Origin: Agathobaculum hominis
GTDB taxonomy: Bacteria > Bacillota > Clostridia > Oscillospirales > Butyricicoccaceae
DNA length: 64,000 bases
Direction of reading: 5' to 3'
Assembly: GCF_014288055.1 (NCBI RefSeq)
Contig: NZ_JACOPK010000003.1
Location: forward strand, 1 to 64,000
Shown here: in pieces, positions 42,587-51,709 of the stretch
Numbering within the stretch: position 1 is the stretch's first letter
How the letters are laid out: each line of letters opens with the position of its first letter
Notes under the pieces: model-generated
Databases searched by the model: none
The model's input: the letters and a program-made list of their open reading frames with translations, nothing else
What the model was told of the DNA's origin: nothing
Position numbers and translations under genes: made by a program

Positions 42587-43423
42587 TTACTCCATGCGGA
42601 GCGGCCGGAGCGCCTCGTTTACTTGCTCGATATTGCGGACAACGCGGTCTTTCTGGCGGATGGCAAGGCTGACATACAGCGAATCGATCAGCGAGAACTG
42701 TGCAACACGCGGCGAAACAAAGAGCTGGTCAGGCGAATAAAGCTCAAGACAGAGGTCGCTCGATGCTTTGAGCGGGGTGTCTGGGAAGCCGGTGATGCCG
42801 ATGGTCTGCGCGCCGTGCTCTTTCGCCGTACGGACGGCGGAAACGATCTCACGTGTCTTGCCGGTGTGCGAGATCGCGATCACGGCGGTATTCGGCATAC
42901 ACAGGCTTGCTTGAATCTGCATCAGATGCGAGTCGGTCAGCGACACCGCACGGAAACCGATGCGCATCAGACGGATGTAGAAGTCCTCTGCGATGGTGCC
43001 GGATGCGCCGACACCGAGAATGAGGATGTTTTCGGCGCGACTGAGCACATCGACCGCCTGCTCGATCTTCTGGAAGTCGAGCAGCTGGAGCGCACGCTCG
43101 AGCGTGTCGATGTTGCGGCCAAACACACTCTCGGAAATGGTCTGAATACTATCGGTTTCAGACAAATCTTCGAATATTGTTCGAACCGATTTGGGCGAAT
43201 ACTTCGCGAGCAGCAGCTTCATCTCGCTGAACCCGGCGCAGCCGAGGATCTTGCAAAATCGAATAATACTCGATTCTGCGATGCCCAGCTCGGCGGCCAT
43301 CTGCTGAATGCTGATCGAGGTAATATGTACCGGATCGGCTATGATATGGTCGGCAATCCGCTTTCCAACCTTGGAAAAAGTCGCATATTGCGACTGAATT
43401 GCAGCATAAACGTTTTTATCCAT
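42587..43423 (-). CDS. MurR/RpiR-family transcriptional regulator
   Basis: A 278-residue regulator. The N-terminal HTH_6 domain (ATFSKVGKRIADHIIADPVHITSISIQQMAAELGIAESSIIRFCKILGCAGFSEMKLLLA) is followed by a SIS sugar-phosphate-binding domain (ILILGVGASGTIAEDFYIRL; VIAISHTGKTREIVSAV). It therefore senses a phosphosugar. ATG 43423 follows AAAGGTGAG. It is divergent from a GPH sugar symporter, its likely target. Confidence 0.92.
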   Translation of the reverse strand: MDKNVYAAIQSQYATFSKVGKRIADHIIADPVHITSISIQQMAAELGIAESSIIRFCKILGCAGFSEMKLLLAKYSPKSVRTIFEDLSETDSIQTISESVFGRNIDTLERALQLLDFQKIEQAVDVLSRAENILILGVGASGTIAEDFYIRLMRIGFRAVSLTDSHLMQIQASLCMPNTAVIAISHTGKTREIVSAVRTAKEHGAQTIGITGFPDTPLKASSDLCLELYSPDQLFVSPRVAQFSLIDSLYVSLAIRQKDRVVRNIEQVNEALRPLRME

Positions 43424-43468
43424 ACGCTCACCTTTTATCTGTGTCATATTTGTTTTCATTGTAACACA

Positions 43469-43490
43469 ATTCTTCCGGTTTGTGAAGAAT
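43469..43490. promoter_or_regulatory. Inverted repeat, possible RpiR operator
   Basis: ATTCTTC and GAAGAAT separated by 8 bases, in the region between the RpiR gene and the GPH transporter promoter. The rest of 43424-43733 is AT-rich leader with no gene. Confidence 0.5.
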
Positions 43491-43529
43491 GTACAAAAAT
43501 GAACATTATTCTTTTTACAACATGAATTA

Positions 43530-43558
43530 TTGAATTTTATTCCGCGTGGTGCTATACT
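43530..43558 (+). promoter_or_regulatory. Promoter of the GPH transporter gene
   Basis: TTGAAT (43530-43535), 17-bp spacer, TATACT (43553-43558). Confidence 0.7.
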
Positions 43559-43733
43559 TGATTACGGTCAATGGATTGGAGTTCCATTGAAAGGGTAAAA
43601 GCTGAAGCAAGAGATTACGTCCGGACAACTTCTCAAACTGCGGTTCCCCGAAAAAGCACATTCAGTGCTCGATAACGGGCCGTGCAGCTCCAACTGGCAG
43701 AAAAGAAAAATAAAAAAGGACTGAGCAAAAACC

Positions 43734-45143
43734 ATGGGCAAATCCAGCAACCCGACTTTCGCGGGTGATAAGGAATTTGAGAAGATCCATCTCAAAGAAA
43801 AGTTTTCCTACGGCCTCGGCGACGTTGCCTGTAACGTTGTCTACGCCCTGACAACCTCGCTGCTGATTTACTTCTACACCAACGTAGTCGGCATCTCCGC
43901 AGCAATGATCGGTACCATCATGCTGTTCTCGCGTTTCTTCGATGGTATTTCCGACGTACTGATCGGTCACCTGGTTGACCGCACGCATTCCAAGCACGGC
44001 AAGTCCCGTGCATGGATCCTCTGGATGATGATTCCGTACGGCATCGCAGCAATCCTGCTGTTCACCGTTCCGCCTGCTACGCCGATCGTAAAGGGCATTT
44101 ACGTTTTCATTACTTATAACTTCTGCACCACCGTTGTTTACACCGCACTGAACCTCCCGTATGCAACGCTGGCAACGCTGATGACCCGCGACACCGACCA
44201 GCGCGCCGTTGTCAACCTGTTCCGTACCGGCATGTCCGCCCTCGGCAACATGGTCATCACCGCAGTAACCTTCCCGCTGGTTACCCGTCTGGGTGACACC
44301 CAGCAGGCATGGATTGAGGTTTCCATCCTCTACGCCATCGTTTCCATCATCATGCTGTTCATCTGCTTCAAGAACTGCCACGAGCGCGTCAAGGAAGAGA
44401 CCAAGACCAAGGACGGCAAGAACGTTCCGCTCTGGATGGGCATCAAGCTCTGCGTCACCAACAAGTACTTCATCATGTTCTTCATGCTCGCTGTGTTCCT
44501 GTCCTTCTATGAGGCAGTTACCGGCACCTGCAACGCATACTACGCACAGTACATTCTCGGCAACCGCGACCTGCTCGGTGCACTCGCATCGTTCGAGTCC
44601 ATTCCGCAGATCGTTACCGTTCTTGTTCTGTCTCCGTTCATCGCAAAGTTCGGCAAGCGCAACGTAGCGCTGATCGGTGCGATCGTCGCCGTTATCGGCA
44701 CGGTCTCCCTGTTCATCAACCCGAGCGCCCTCAATCTTGCACTGTTTGCCTGCGTCATGCGCGGCATCGGCAAGGGCTGCTTCCGCGGCGTCAAGTACTC
44801 CATGCTCGCTGACGTTATCGAGTACGGCGCATGGAAGAGCGGCATCCGTGTACAGGGCCTGATGGTATCTGCTACCACCGCCGGCCAGAAGTTCGGCTCC
44901 GGCATGACCAGCGCAATCTTCGGCGCTCTGATGAGCCTCGTAGGTTTCGCCGGCACCGTGACGATCAACGCAGCACAGTCTCAGATGCTGATCGGTATCT
45001 ACATCATCGGCAACATCATTGCCTGGGGCGGCATCGGCGTTCTGCTGATCTTCTACAAGCTCGATAAGATCTATCCGCGCATTATTACCGAGATGAAGCA
45101 GCGCGAGGCTGCTGAGGCAGAAAAGGCCGCTGCAAACGCATAA
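43734..45143 (+). CDS. GPH-family sugar:cation symporter (MelB-like)
   Basis: A 469-residue, 12-helix MFS-type symporter. The start EKFSYGLGDVACNVVYALTTSLLIYFYTN and the loop motif DGISDVLIGHLVDRTHSKHGKSRAWILW are signatures of the glycoside-pentoside-hexuronide family; the Asp residues couple Na+ or H+. Codon use is strongly biased, suggesting high expression. The divergent RpiR regulator implies induction by a sugar phosphate. A weak purine-rich stretch (AAAAAGGACTGAG) precedes the ATG. Confidence 0.93.
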   Translation: MGKSSNPTFAGDKEFEKIHLKEKFSYGLGDVACNVVYALTTSLLIYFYTNVVGISAAMIGTIMLFSRFFDGISDVLIGHLVDRTHSKHGKSRAWILWMMIPYGIAAILLFTVPPATPIVKGIYVFITYNFCTTVVYTALNLPYATLATLMTRDTDQRAVVNLFRTGMSALGNMVITAVTFPLVTRLGDTQQAWIEVSILYAIVSIIMLFICFKNCHERVKEETKTKDGKNVPLWMGIKLCVTNKYFIMFFMLAVFLSFYEAVTGTCNAYYAQYILGNRDLLGALASFESIPQIVTVLVLSPFIAKFGKRNVALIGAIVAVIGTVSLFINPSALNLALFACVMRGIGKGCFRGVKYSMLADVIEYGAWKSGIRVQGLMVSATTAGQKFGSGMTSAIFGALMSLVGFAGTVTINAAQSQMLIGIYIIGNIIAWGGIGVLLIFYKLDKIYPRIITEMKQREAAEAEKAAANA

Positions 45144-45197
45144 CTCAGACATACTCTGACACTCATTAATCATCTTTTTCTTCCCTTATATGGCAAC

Positions 45198-45226
45198 AGC
45201 CGGCGGAGTCATGTATTCTGCCGGCT
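45198..45226. terminator. Hairpin between GPH and EEP genes
   Basis: AGCCGGC/GCCGGCT with extra pairing inside; no clear T run, so read-through is likely. Confidence 0.45.
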
Positions 45227-45290
45227 GCCCCCTTATTACGCATGACCCTATCCCGGCGCATAACAAACTTGAAAGGCGTGTAACAAACAA

Positions 45291-46334
45291 ATGGAAACTA
45301 TGTCCTATGAAAACCGTATCGCCCTCGGCAATCTGGTACCGACGCTCGGTCAGTTCAAGGTAATGGATAAAATTCCGCAGTACCAGCAGTGCGAGGTGCA
45401 CAATCTGGTCGAGGCACCGGCTGAGGTGCCCGAGGTGCTGCGCCATGTCGTGTTCAACATCGAACGCGGTCAGACGCTGCACGAGACCATCGACTTCCTC
45501 AACATGTGTCCGGACTTCAAGAACATTGACATCATCTACGCGAACGAGCTCGATGACGGCGCGGTCCGCTCGGGCAACTGCAACGTGGCGTATGAGATCG
45601 CCAAGTCCATCGGTATGAACTATGCCTACGGTCTGGAGTTCATCGAGCTGGTCAACCCGGACGACAACAAGGGTTTCCACGGCAACGCCCTGTTCTCGCG
45701 CTGGCCGATCCGCTGGGCGAAGGTCGTTCACATGCCCGAGCAGTACAACTGGTACTATGACCGTCAGAAGCGCATCGGCGCGCGCGTTGCCATTGTCTGC
45801 TCGCTCGACATCGGCGGCCGGGAAGTCGGCGCGGTCAGCGTCCATCTGGAGAACCGCGCGGACAGCGAGGGCCGCGAAGCGCAGATGGCAGTCGTGTATG
45901 ATGAAATCAAAAAGTCGTTCGCGCCGGACACGCCGGTCATGATCGGCGGCGACCTGAACACCAATACGTTTGACGGCAACGACATCCCGGGCTTCACCAA
46001 GCTGTTCAACGACCCGGAGCGCCTTGCCAAGCACATGGCGGCGGTCGAAAAGTACGAGCGCGTCCTGCCGCAGGCAGAGGAGAACGGCTTCTCCTACCGC
46101 GAGTTCAGCAGCACCGAAGGCACGCGCCGCAAGCCGATGCCGGGCGGCAAGAGTATGCTGCTCAAGCTGGACTGGCTGATGGCGCGCGGCATGGAATGCG
46201 TCGACCACGGCACGGTTTCGACTGAAACGAAGGACTGCACCTGGGCCGAGCCGGGCAGCGCGCTGGCGAAGTTCACAGGTCCCGAGCTGTCCGACCACAA
46301 CGCCTGCTGGGCAGACTGTCGATTCGTAAAGTAA
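45291..46334 (+). CDS. Endonuclease/exonuclease/phosphatase (EEP) family protein
   Basis: A 347-residue cytosolic protein with all EEP landmarks in order: FNIERG (Asn), ANELDDG (Glu, metal), GFHGNALFSRWPI, VSVHLENR (His), MIGGDLNTNT (Asp/Asn), LDWLMARG and the final LSDHNACWAD (Asp-His). It should hydrolyse a phosphodiester or phosphomonoester, DNA or small molecule. It follows the GPH transporter and may act on the imported phosphoryl compound, although most EEP substrates must be tested. Start 45291 has GAAAGGCG upstream. Confidence 0.88.
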   Translation: METMSYENRIALGNLVPTLGQFKVMDKIPQYQQCEVHNLVEAPAEVPEVLRHVVFNIERGQTLHETIDFLNMCPDFKNIDIIYANELDDGAVRSGNCNVAYEIAKSIGMNYAYGLEFIELVNPDDNKGFHGNALFSRWPIRWAKVVHMPEQYNWYYDRQKRIGARVAIVCSLDIGGREVGAVSVHLENRADSEGREAQMAVVYDEIKKSFAPDTPVMIGGDLNTNTFDGNDIPGFTKLFNDPERLAKHMAAVEKYERVLPQAEENGFSYREFSSTEGTRRKPMPGGKSMLLKLDWLMARGMECVDHGTVSTETKDCTWAEPGSALAKFTGPELSDHNACWADCRFVK

Positions 46335-46358
46335 ATACTGAAATCTATTGTAGAAAGC

Positions 46359-46398
46359 TGCACACGCTGCATACATATTGGCAGCGTGTGCACTTTTT
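46359..46398 (+). terminator. Terminator of the EEP gene
   Basis: A 12-bp stem TGCACACGCTGC/GCAGCGTGTGCA followed by CTTTTT. Confidence 0.88.
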
Positions 46399-46423
46399 AT
46401 CGAGTGAGGAGAACCTACATCAA

Positions 46424-47149
46424 ATGAGTGGAATGATACAATACCTGCGCGAATTTCATTTCGCCTCGGTCGTAGTGCGGCTCGCCCTTGCGATGCTGCT
46501 CGGCGGCTGCATCGGTCTGGAGCGCGGACGCAAGCGCCGTCCGGCCGGTTTCCGCACCTATATGCTCGTCTGTCTTGGCGCGGCGCTGACCGTGCTGCTC
46601 AGCCTGTACGAATTTACCATGGTGACAGGGCCGTGGTCGGATATTTGCGCAGAGATCGGCATAAAAACCGACGTTTCGCGTTTCGGCGCACAGGTTATCA
46701 ACGGCATCGGCTTTCTGGGCGCAGGAACCATTCTCGTTACCGGCCGCCAGCAGGTCAAGGGCCTGACCACTGCCGCGGGTCTGTGGGCGTCGGCCTGCAC
46801 CGGCCTTGCGGTCGGCGCAGGATTTTACGAGTGCGTGCTCATCGCATTCGCGATGATATTTCTCAGCATCCGCCTGTTCCCAATTGTGGATGCGTACATA
46901 CAGGAGAACGCGCGTGACATCAATCTGTACATGGAGTTCTATTCGCTCGGGGACATCAGTACCATCATCAATCAGCTGAAATCGCAGAACGTGCAGATCT
47001 ACGACATCGATATCGAGCGGAACAAAAGTGGCGAGGCGCTGCACCCAAGTGCGATCTTCTCGATCCGCCTCAATGAAAAAATACCGCACACGCAGCTTCT
47101 CTCCGATCTGGCGGAGTTGGACTGCCTTTGCGTGATCGAAGAGCTGTAA
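46424..47149 (+). CDS. MgtC/SapB family membrane protein
   Basis: A 241-residue protein with four to five N-terminal helices. MgtC signatures are LGGCIGLERGRKRRPAGFRTYMLVCLGAAL, VINGIGFLGAGTIL and KGLTTAAGLWASACTGLAVGAG. Residues about 165-241 form an ACT-like cytosolic tail. MgtC proteins are linked to Mg2+ homeostasis and ATP synthase inhibition in other bacteria. A paralogue follows 13 bp downstream. GAGGAG precedes ATG 46424. Confidence 0.9.
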   Translation: MSGMIQYLREFHFASVVVRLALAMLLGGCIGLERGRKRRPAGFRTYMLVCLGAALTVLLSLYEFTMVTGPWSDICAEIGIKTDVSRFGAQVINGIGFLGAGTILVTGRQQVKGLTTAAGLWASACTGLAVGAGFYECVLIAFAMIFLSIRLFPIVDAYIQENARDINLYMEFYSLGDISTIINQLKSQNVQIYDIDIERNKSGEALHPSAIFSIRLNEKIPHTQLLSDLAELDCLCVIEEL

Positions 47150-47162
47150 GGAGTGGACTGCT

Positions 47163-47855
47163 ATGTTATCTGTTTTTGACGGCCTGCGCGACGTGACGAC
47201 GCTTTCCGTGTTCGTGCGTCTGGCCTGCGCGCTCATCTGCGGCGGCATTATCGGTATCGAGCGCTCGTACAAGCGCCGCCCGGCCGGCTTCCGCACGCAC
47301 ATCCTCATCTGCATCGGCGCGGCCATCACCACGCTGACGAGTCAGTATCTGTATCTGAATATGCACTATTTTACAGATATGGCGCGCCTCGGTGCACAAG
47401 TTGTTGCGGGTATCGGCTTCATCGGTGCGGGCACCATCATCGTTACCAAGCGGCAGCGCGTCAAGGGTCTGACCACGGCGGCTGGTCTCTGGACCTCGGC
47501 CATCATCGGCCTCACCTTTGGCGGCGGCTTCTACGAGGGCGGCATTCTCGCGACCGTGTTCATCATGCTCGCCGAGCTTGTGTTCTCGCGTATCGAGTAC
47601 CGCGTGCTCGAAAATGTGCCGGAGATCAATCTGTATATGGAATACGAGGGCAAGCACTGTCTGGATGATGTGCTTCAGCTCTACCGCAGCTGCAATATTA
47701 AAGTGCTGAACATCCAGATTACGCGCTCGGCAGAAAACGGTGAGCATAACGCCTGCGCTATCTTTACGCTGCGCCTGCCGCGCAGCTGCGGCGTAGAAAA
47801 GCTGCTGACACTTGTCGGCAGGCGTGAGGGAATTGTGTCGGTGGAAGAGCTGTAA
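47163..47855 (+). CDS. MgtC/SapB family membrane protein (paralogue)
   Basis: A 230-residue paralogue of the preceding protein, with the same core motifs (IGIERSYKRRPAGFRTHILICIGAAI; VAGIGFIGAGTIIV; KGLTTAAGLWTSAIIGL) and a shorter C-terminal ACT-like domain ending VSVEEL, as the neighbour ends CVIEEL. The pair looks like a tandem duplication that has diverged. AAGGAGTG precedes the ATG. No regulatory leader was recognised upstream of the pair. Confidence 0.9.
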   Translation: MLSVFDGLRDVTTLSVFVRLACALICGGIIGIERSYKRRPAGFRTHILICIGAAITTLTSQYLYLNMHYFTDMARLGAQVVAGIGFIGAGTIIVTKRQRVKGLTTAAGLWTSAIIGLTFGGGFYEGGILATVFIMLAELVFSRIEYRVLENVPEINLYMEYEGKHCLDDVLQLYRSCNIKVLNIQITRSAENGEHNACAIFTLRLPRSCGVEKLLTLVGRREGIVSVEEL

Positions 47856-48033
47856 ACTACACCGAATTTCAAAAAACAGAAAACCAAAGCGGTGATGCGC
47901 CTCGTATTTGGAGGCTGCATTGCTGCTTTCTTTCGTTTTTACCCGATGTGCCGTCGCGCAAGATGCATCACGTTGTATTCGTCCCGGTGAAGCCCTATAG
48001 CTGCGTTGTCGGCTCGCGCCGAGTCTTAAATTT

Positions 48034-48240
48034 TGTTACAACCATTCCCATCGCGAATATCCGCCCATTCGAGGACAACCCGTACAAGGTGCAGGACAAC
48101 GAGGAAATGCAGTTCCTGTGCGAGAGAATATCCTTCCGTCTGAGAAAGCCTTTGCGTACAAACTGAAAATGGAAGCGCTGTCCCATCAAGGTGCTGCTTC
48201 AACGAGTGGTATGCCGAGCAGACCAGCCAGAAAATCTGTG
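48034..48240 (+). pseudogene. ParB-like partition protein remnant
   Basis: VTTIPIANIRPFEDNPYKVQDNEEMQFL (one frame) is joined to ENILPSEKAFAYKLKMEAL (next frame). In plasmid/ICE-type ParB proteins these segments are separated by roughly 70 residues, so the gene has an internal deletion and frameshift. It is a relic of a mobile element. The surrounding gap 47856-48252 holds nothing else recognisable. Confidence 0.75.
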
Positions 48241-48252
48241 CAGACCGCCCGC

Positions 48253-48927
48253 TTACTGCCGCAGAAAATACACCAGACACGGCCGGCCGCCGGTGCGGTA
48301 GTCCATTTCGCTGCCGATGATCTGCCGGTCGGTCAGATAATTCATGTACCGGCGCACGGTTACGACCGACAGCCCGACGTGCGAGGCGATTTCATCGCTC
48401 GTGTGCCGCTCGTCCGGCGCGGCGCGCAGATAGGCCTCGATCCGCGCAAGAGTCTGGCTTTGCAGACCCTTCGGGGGAGCAGCAGACGGCGCCGGCGCCG
48501 TTTGCCGGAACAGCGTGTGATCGAGCGCATCCTGACTGAAGCTGTCGCGCTGCACGCTTTCCCGGCGGCGGCAGAACACCTCGAGCGCCTGCTGAAACCG
48601 CTCATAGGCAAAGGGCTTGACCAGATAATCCACGGCGCCCAGCCGCACCGCGTCATTGACTGTTTTGGCATCGTTTGCAGACGTTACCATGATCACATCT
48701 GCGTCCACGCCCTTTGCGCGGAGCTGCATCAGCAGCTCGGTGCCGCTCATCTGCGGCATGTAAACGTCCAGGATGATCAGGTCGATCGGATTGCGCTGAA
48801 GCCAGAACAGAGCCGGATGCGCCGCCGAAAAGGTCTGTACGACGGCAAAACGGCTGTCCTGCTCCACATAACGGCGGTTCAGCCGCGTGATCATCGGATC
48901 ATCTTCAATAATGACCACTGTATACAT
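48253..48927 (-). CDS. Response regulator, CitB/DcuR type
   Basis: A 224-residue regulator. The receiver domain (1-120) has the acidic pair in IIEDDPM, phosphoacceptor Asp in LIILDVYMPQMSG, MVTSANDA and the Lys in YLVKPFAYER. After a linker, the C-terminal HTH (TSDEIASHVGLSVVTVRRYMNYL) is typical of the DcuR/CitB group. It lies 16 bp after the histidine kinase gene. Regulated genes are probably dicarboxylate or citrate transport; the nearest candidate is not adjacent. Confidence 0.92.
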   Translation of the reverse strand: MYTVVIIEDDPMITRLNRRYVEQDSRFAVVQTFSAAHPALFWLQRNPIDLIILDVYMPQMSGTELLMQLRAKGVDADVIMVTSANDAKTVNDAVRLGAVDYLVKPFAYERFQQALEVFCRRRESVQRDSFSQDALDHTLFRQTAPAPSAAPPKGLQSQTLARIEAYLRAAPDERHTSDEIASHVGLSVVTVRRYMNYLTDRQIIGSEMDYRTGGRPCLVYFLRQ

Positions 48928-48943
48928 TGCAGATCGTTCCTCC

Positions 48944-50575
48944 TTAGGTCTGTGCGCGGCTTTCCGCGTCGGAAAACGTGATGATGAATGAGCTGCCGAT
49001 GCCCGGCTCGGACTCCACGCGGATCGTGCCGCCGAAGGCGTCTACGGTCTCCTTGACGAGCGAAAGTCCCGTGCCGCGTCCCTCGCCCTTGGTCGAGAAG
49101 CCGCGCTCAAAAATACGGTCGAGCTGCGGCGCTGCCATGCCTGCGCCGCTGTCATCCACGCTGAGGAGCATGCCGTGCTCGCCCTCGCGGATGCTGACGG
49201 TCACTTCCTTCTGCGCATTCTCCGGTGCGCTGCGCAGGGCGTCGAACGCATTTTCCGTCAGATTGCCGAGAATGGTGATCAGGCTGCTGGCCGGCAGGTA
49301 CTGTCCGTCCCCGCGCAGCTCGCTGGCCGGGTCGAGGGCGAACCGGATGCCTAGCTCGGCGGCGCGGTATGACTTGCCGATCAGGAGAGCCGCGACCGAC
49401 GGCTCCTGAATGCGCTCGGAGATATAGCTGATCGAGTGTGCGCGCGTCTTCGTCAGACGCAGAACGTATTCCTCGGCCTGCCTGTTTTCCCCGAGCTGGA
49501 GCAGACCGAGAATGACATGCAGCTTGTTGGTGAACTCGTGCGTATACGCCCGCAGCGCCTCCACGATATGCTGTACGCCGGTCAGATCCTGCGCCAGCCT
49601 TGTGACCTCGGTGCGGTTGCGGAAAATAGCGATCGCGCCTTCGATCTCCCCGTCGCGCCAGAGCGGCATGCGGTCGGATATGACCGAAACATGCTTGATG
49701 GATTCCAGACTGATGTTGTACTCGCTTTTTCCGGTCTGCATGACGCGCGCGATGGTCGAACGCGGATAGATCGCCCTGAGCGGCTGTCCGAGCGCATCAC
49801 TCGTGCGGATGCTGAGGATGTCCGCCGCCGCACGGTTGATATAGGTGATCGTGCTGTGCGAATCAATGGCCAGCAGACCCTCGTCGAGCGCGTCGAGGAT
49901 ATCCATGCGCTGCAAAAACAGCTGACGGAACGCATCCGGCTCATAGCCGAGCAGCTCCTGCTTGATATGATTGGAGAAGCGCACGCTGAGCAGACTGCCG
50001 ACACCGAGCGCGAGCAGAGTGATCAGACAGTAGAACAGCAGCACGCGCAGCACCGTCCGGCGATAGGAGCGCAGATACAGACCCGCCATCACGATGCCTA
50101 ACGCCTGTCCGTTTTCATCGCGCACCACGGCGTAGGCGCAGCGGTCGGCGCCCTCCGGCATCTCATCGCTGGAAAGCAGCGGTATCTGCTCGCTGTACAG
50201 GCGGCGGACCGTATCGGCCCGCAGGGTCGGCAGCACGGACGCCTCTCCTTCGCCGGCGGCGAGATCGTAGAATACCAAAGGTTTGCCCTGCACGTCATAT
50301 ATGCCGAGCATATCCACCGCGGCGACGCGCCGGACGGTACGTTCGAGATACTGCTGCGCGGTATCGGTCTGGATCGTATCCGTCAGGAGCGGCGCGTCGG
50401 CCGCCATCTGCGCGGCGTTGGACAGCAGCTGATCGCGTGCGTACACATCCTGATACAGGCCGATGCCGAGCCCGACCGAGGTCGAGAGCAGCACCACGAT
50501 GGCGATGCACTGGATCAGCATCCGGCGCACACGCCGGTGCAGCGAGCCGGATGAGTGTGCATTTGTCAATTTCAT
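48944..50575 (-). CDS. Sensor histidine kinase, CitA/DcuS type
   Basis: A 543-residue membrane kinase. TM1 is about 19-42, then an extracytoplasmic PAS-like sensor (45-170), TM2 about 178-200, a cytosolic PAS (225-320), the phosphoacceptor in LRAYTHEFTNKLHVILGLLQLG and an HATPase domain (NLTENAFDAL, DDSGAGMA, GEGRGTGLSLVKE). This is the citrate/C4-dicarboxylate sensor layout. It forms an operon with the response regulator. Start 50575 has AAGGGGGG upstream. Confidence 0.92.
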   Translation of the reverse strand: MKLTNAHSSGSLHRRVRRMLIQCIAIVVLLSTSVGLGIGLYQDVYARDQLLSNAAQMAADAPLLTDTIQTDTAQQYLERTVRRVAAVDMLGIYDVQGKPLVFYDLAAGEGEASVLPTLRADTVRRLYSEQIPLLSSDEMPEGADRCAYAVVRDENGQALGIVMAGLYLRSYRRTVLRVLLFYCLITLLALGVGSLLSVRFSNHIKQELLGYEPDAFRQLFLQRMDILDALDEGLLAIDSHSTITYINRAAADILSIRTSDALGQPLRAIYPRSTIARVMQTGKSEYNISLESIKHVSVISDRMPLWRDGEIEGAIAIFRNRTEVTRLAQDLTGVQHIVEALRAYTHEFTNKLHVILGLLQLGENRQAEEYVLRLTKTRAHSISYISERIQEPSVAALLIGKSYRAAELGIRFALDPASELRGDGQYLPASSLITILGNLTENAFDALRSAPENAQKEVTVSIREGEHGMLLSVDDSGAGMAAPQLDRIFERGFSTKGEGRGTGLSLVKETVDAFGGTIRVESEPGIGSSFIITFSDAESRAQT

Positions 50576-50650
50576 TCCCCCCTTGGAAAAGCTATTTTAT
50601 ATCATAGCACGCTGGTCAAAGTTCATCAAATCCCTTTCGAAAATTTTATG

Positions 50651-50682
50651 AAACCCGTCAAATTGCGCGGGTTTATTTTTTT
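50651..50682 (+). terminator. Terminator upstream of the atp promoter
   Basis: AAACCCG/CGGGTTT followed by a long T run. It insulates the atp operon from plus-strand read-through. Confidence 0.75.
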
Positions 50683-50695
50683 TATTTTCGTAAGC

Positions 50696-50724
50696 TTGCG
50701 CAGAACCCGTCGGATTTCTACAAT
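50696..50724 (+). promoter_or_regulatory. Promoter of the atp operon
   Basis: TTGCGC (50696-50701), 17-bp spacer, TACAAT (50719-50724), 35 bases before atpB. Confidence 0.7.
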
Positions 50725-50759
50725 AGGAACGCAAAGCAAAACAAACGAGGTGATGCCCT

Positions 50760-51446
50760 TTGGGAGAAATCAAAGCGGAATTGAATGCCGAGCTGCAAAC
50801 CCACATTGCGTTCGAGATTCCGCTGTTTGGCGGGATACCGGTACCGGAATCCGCCGTGGTAAGCTGGGTCATCATAGCGGTGCTGACCCTGCTCGCCGTC
50901 TGGCTGACGCACGGGCTGCGAAAACGGCCGGGACGCCGGCAGGCGGCCGCCGAAATGCTGGTGGGCTTCATCAACGGCTTCTGCCGCGACACGCTGGGCG
51001 ACAAATACTGGCGTGCGTTCGCGCCGTATCTCGGCACGGTCGGTCTGTATCTCGCGCTGGCGAACATGGCCGGGCTGTTCGGCGTTACCCCGCCGACCAA
51101 GGACCTGAACGTGACCGCCGGTCTGGCGATCATGAGCGCCCTGCTGATCTACGGCGCGCAGTTCCGCTTCCACGGTCTGCGCGGCGGTCTGAAGAAGTTC
51201 AGCGAGCCGGTCGCGGTCGTCACGCCGCTCAACATCATGGAGATCGGCATCCGGCCGCTGTCGCTCTGCATGCGATTGTTCGGCAACATCTTCGCCGGCT
51301 TCGTCATCATGGAGCTGGTCAAGATGGTCGTTCCGGTCGTTGTGCCCATCCCGCTGAGCCTGTATTTCGATGTGTTCGACGGCATGATACAGGCAGTCGT
51401 ATTCGTCTTCCTGACAACGCTTTTCCTGTCGGAATCGCTTGAGTAA
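50760..51446 (+). CDS. atpB: F-type ATP synthase subunit a
   Basis: A 228-residue membrane subunit that forms the ion half-channels next to the c-ring. Five to six helices; the key Arg lies in NIMEIGIRPLSLCMRLFGNIFAGFVIMELV. The start is TTG at 50760 with GAGGTGAT upstream. First gene of a complete eight-gene atpBEFHAGDC operon; no atpI precedes it. Confidence 0.95.
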   Translation: MGEIKAELNAELQTHIAFEIPLFGGIPVPESAVVSWVIIAVLTLLAVWLTHGLRKRPGRRQAAAEMLVGFINGFCRDTLGDKYWRAFAPYLGTVGLYLALANMAGLFGVTPPTKDLNVTAGLAIMSALLIYGAQFRFHGLRGGLKKFSEPVAVVTPLNIMEIGIRPLSLCMRLFGNIFAGFVIMELVKMVVPVVVPIPLSLYFDVFDGMIQAVVFVFLTTLFLSESLE

Positions 51447-51478
51447 CCACTGTTTTATTTGAGAAAGGACTACAAAAA

Positions 51479-51694
51479 ATGAGTATTGCAATTGGTGCAG
51501 CTATCGCAGTTCTGACCGGCATCGGCGCCGGTCTCGGTATCGGCTACGCGACCGCGAAATCCTCGGAGGCCATCGCACGTCAGCCGGAGGCCTCGGGCCA
51601 GATCAGCAAGAACCTGATCCTCGGCTGTGCGCTGGCTGAGGCAACCGCCATCTACGGCTTCCTGATCGCTATCCTGCTCATCTTCATGAATTGA
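51479..51694 (+). CDS. atpE: F-type ATP synthase subunit c
   Basis: A 71-residue hairpin of two helices joined by the polar loop ARQPEASGQ. The ion-binding Glu lies in LAEATAIYGF. Compared with Na+ c-subunits (GxGQGY and ESTxxY), the Gln is replaced (GLGIGY) and the Ser is Ala, while Thr and Tyr remain. Proton use is therefore more likely, as inference. GAAAGGA precedes the ATG. Confidence 0.95.
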   Translation: MSIAIGAAIAVLTGIGAGLGIGYATAKSSEAIARQPEASGQISKNLILGCALAEATAIYGFLIAILLIFMN

Positions 51695-51709
51695 TCGGGG
51701 TGAGATCGA

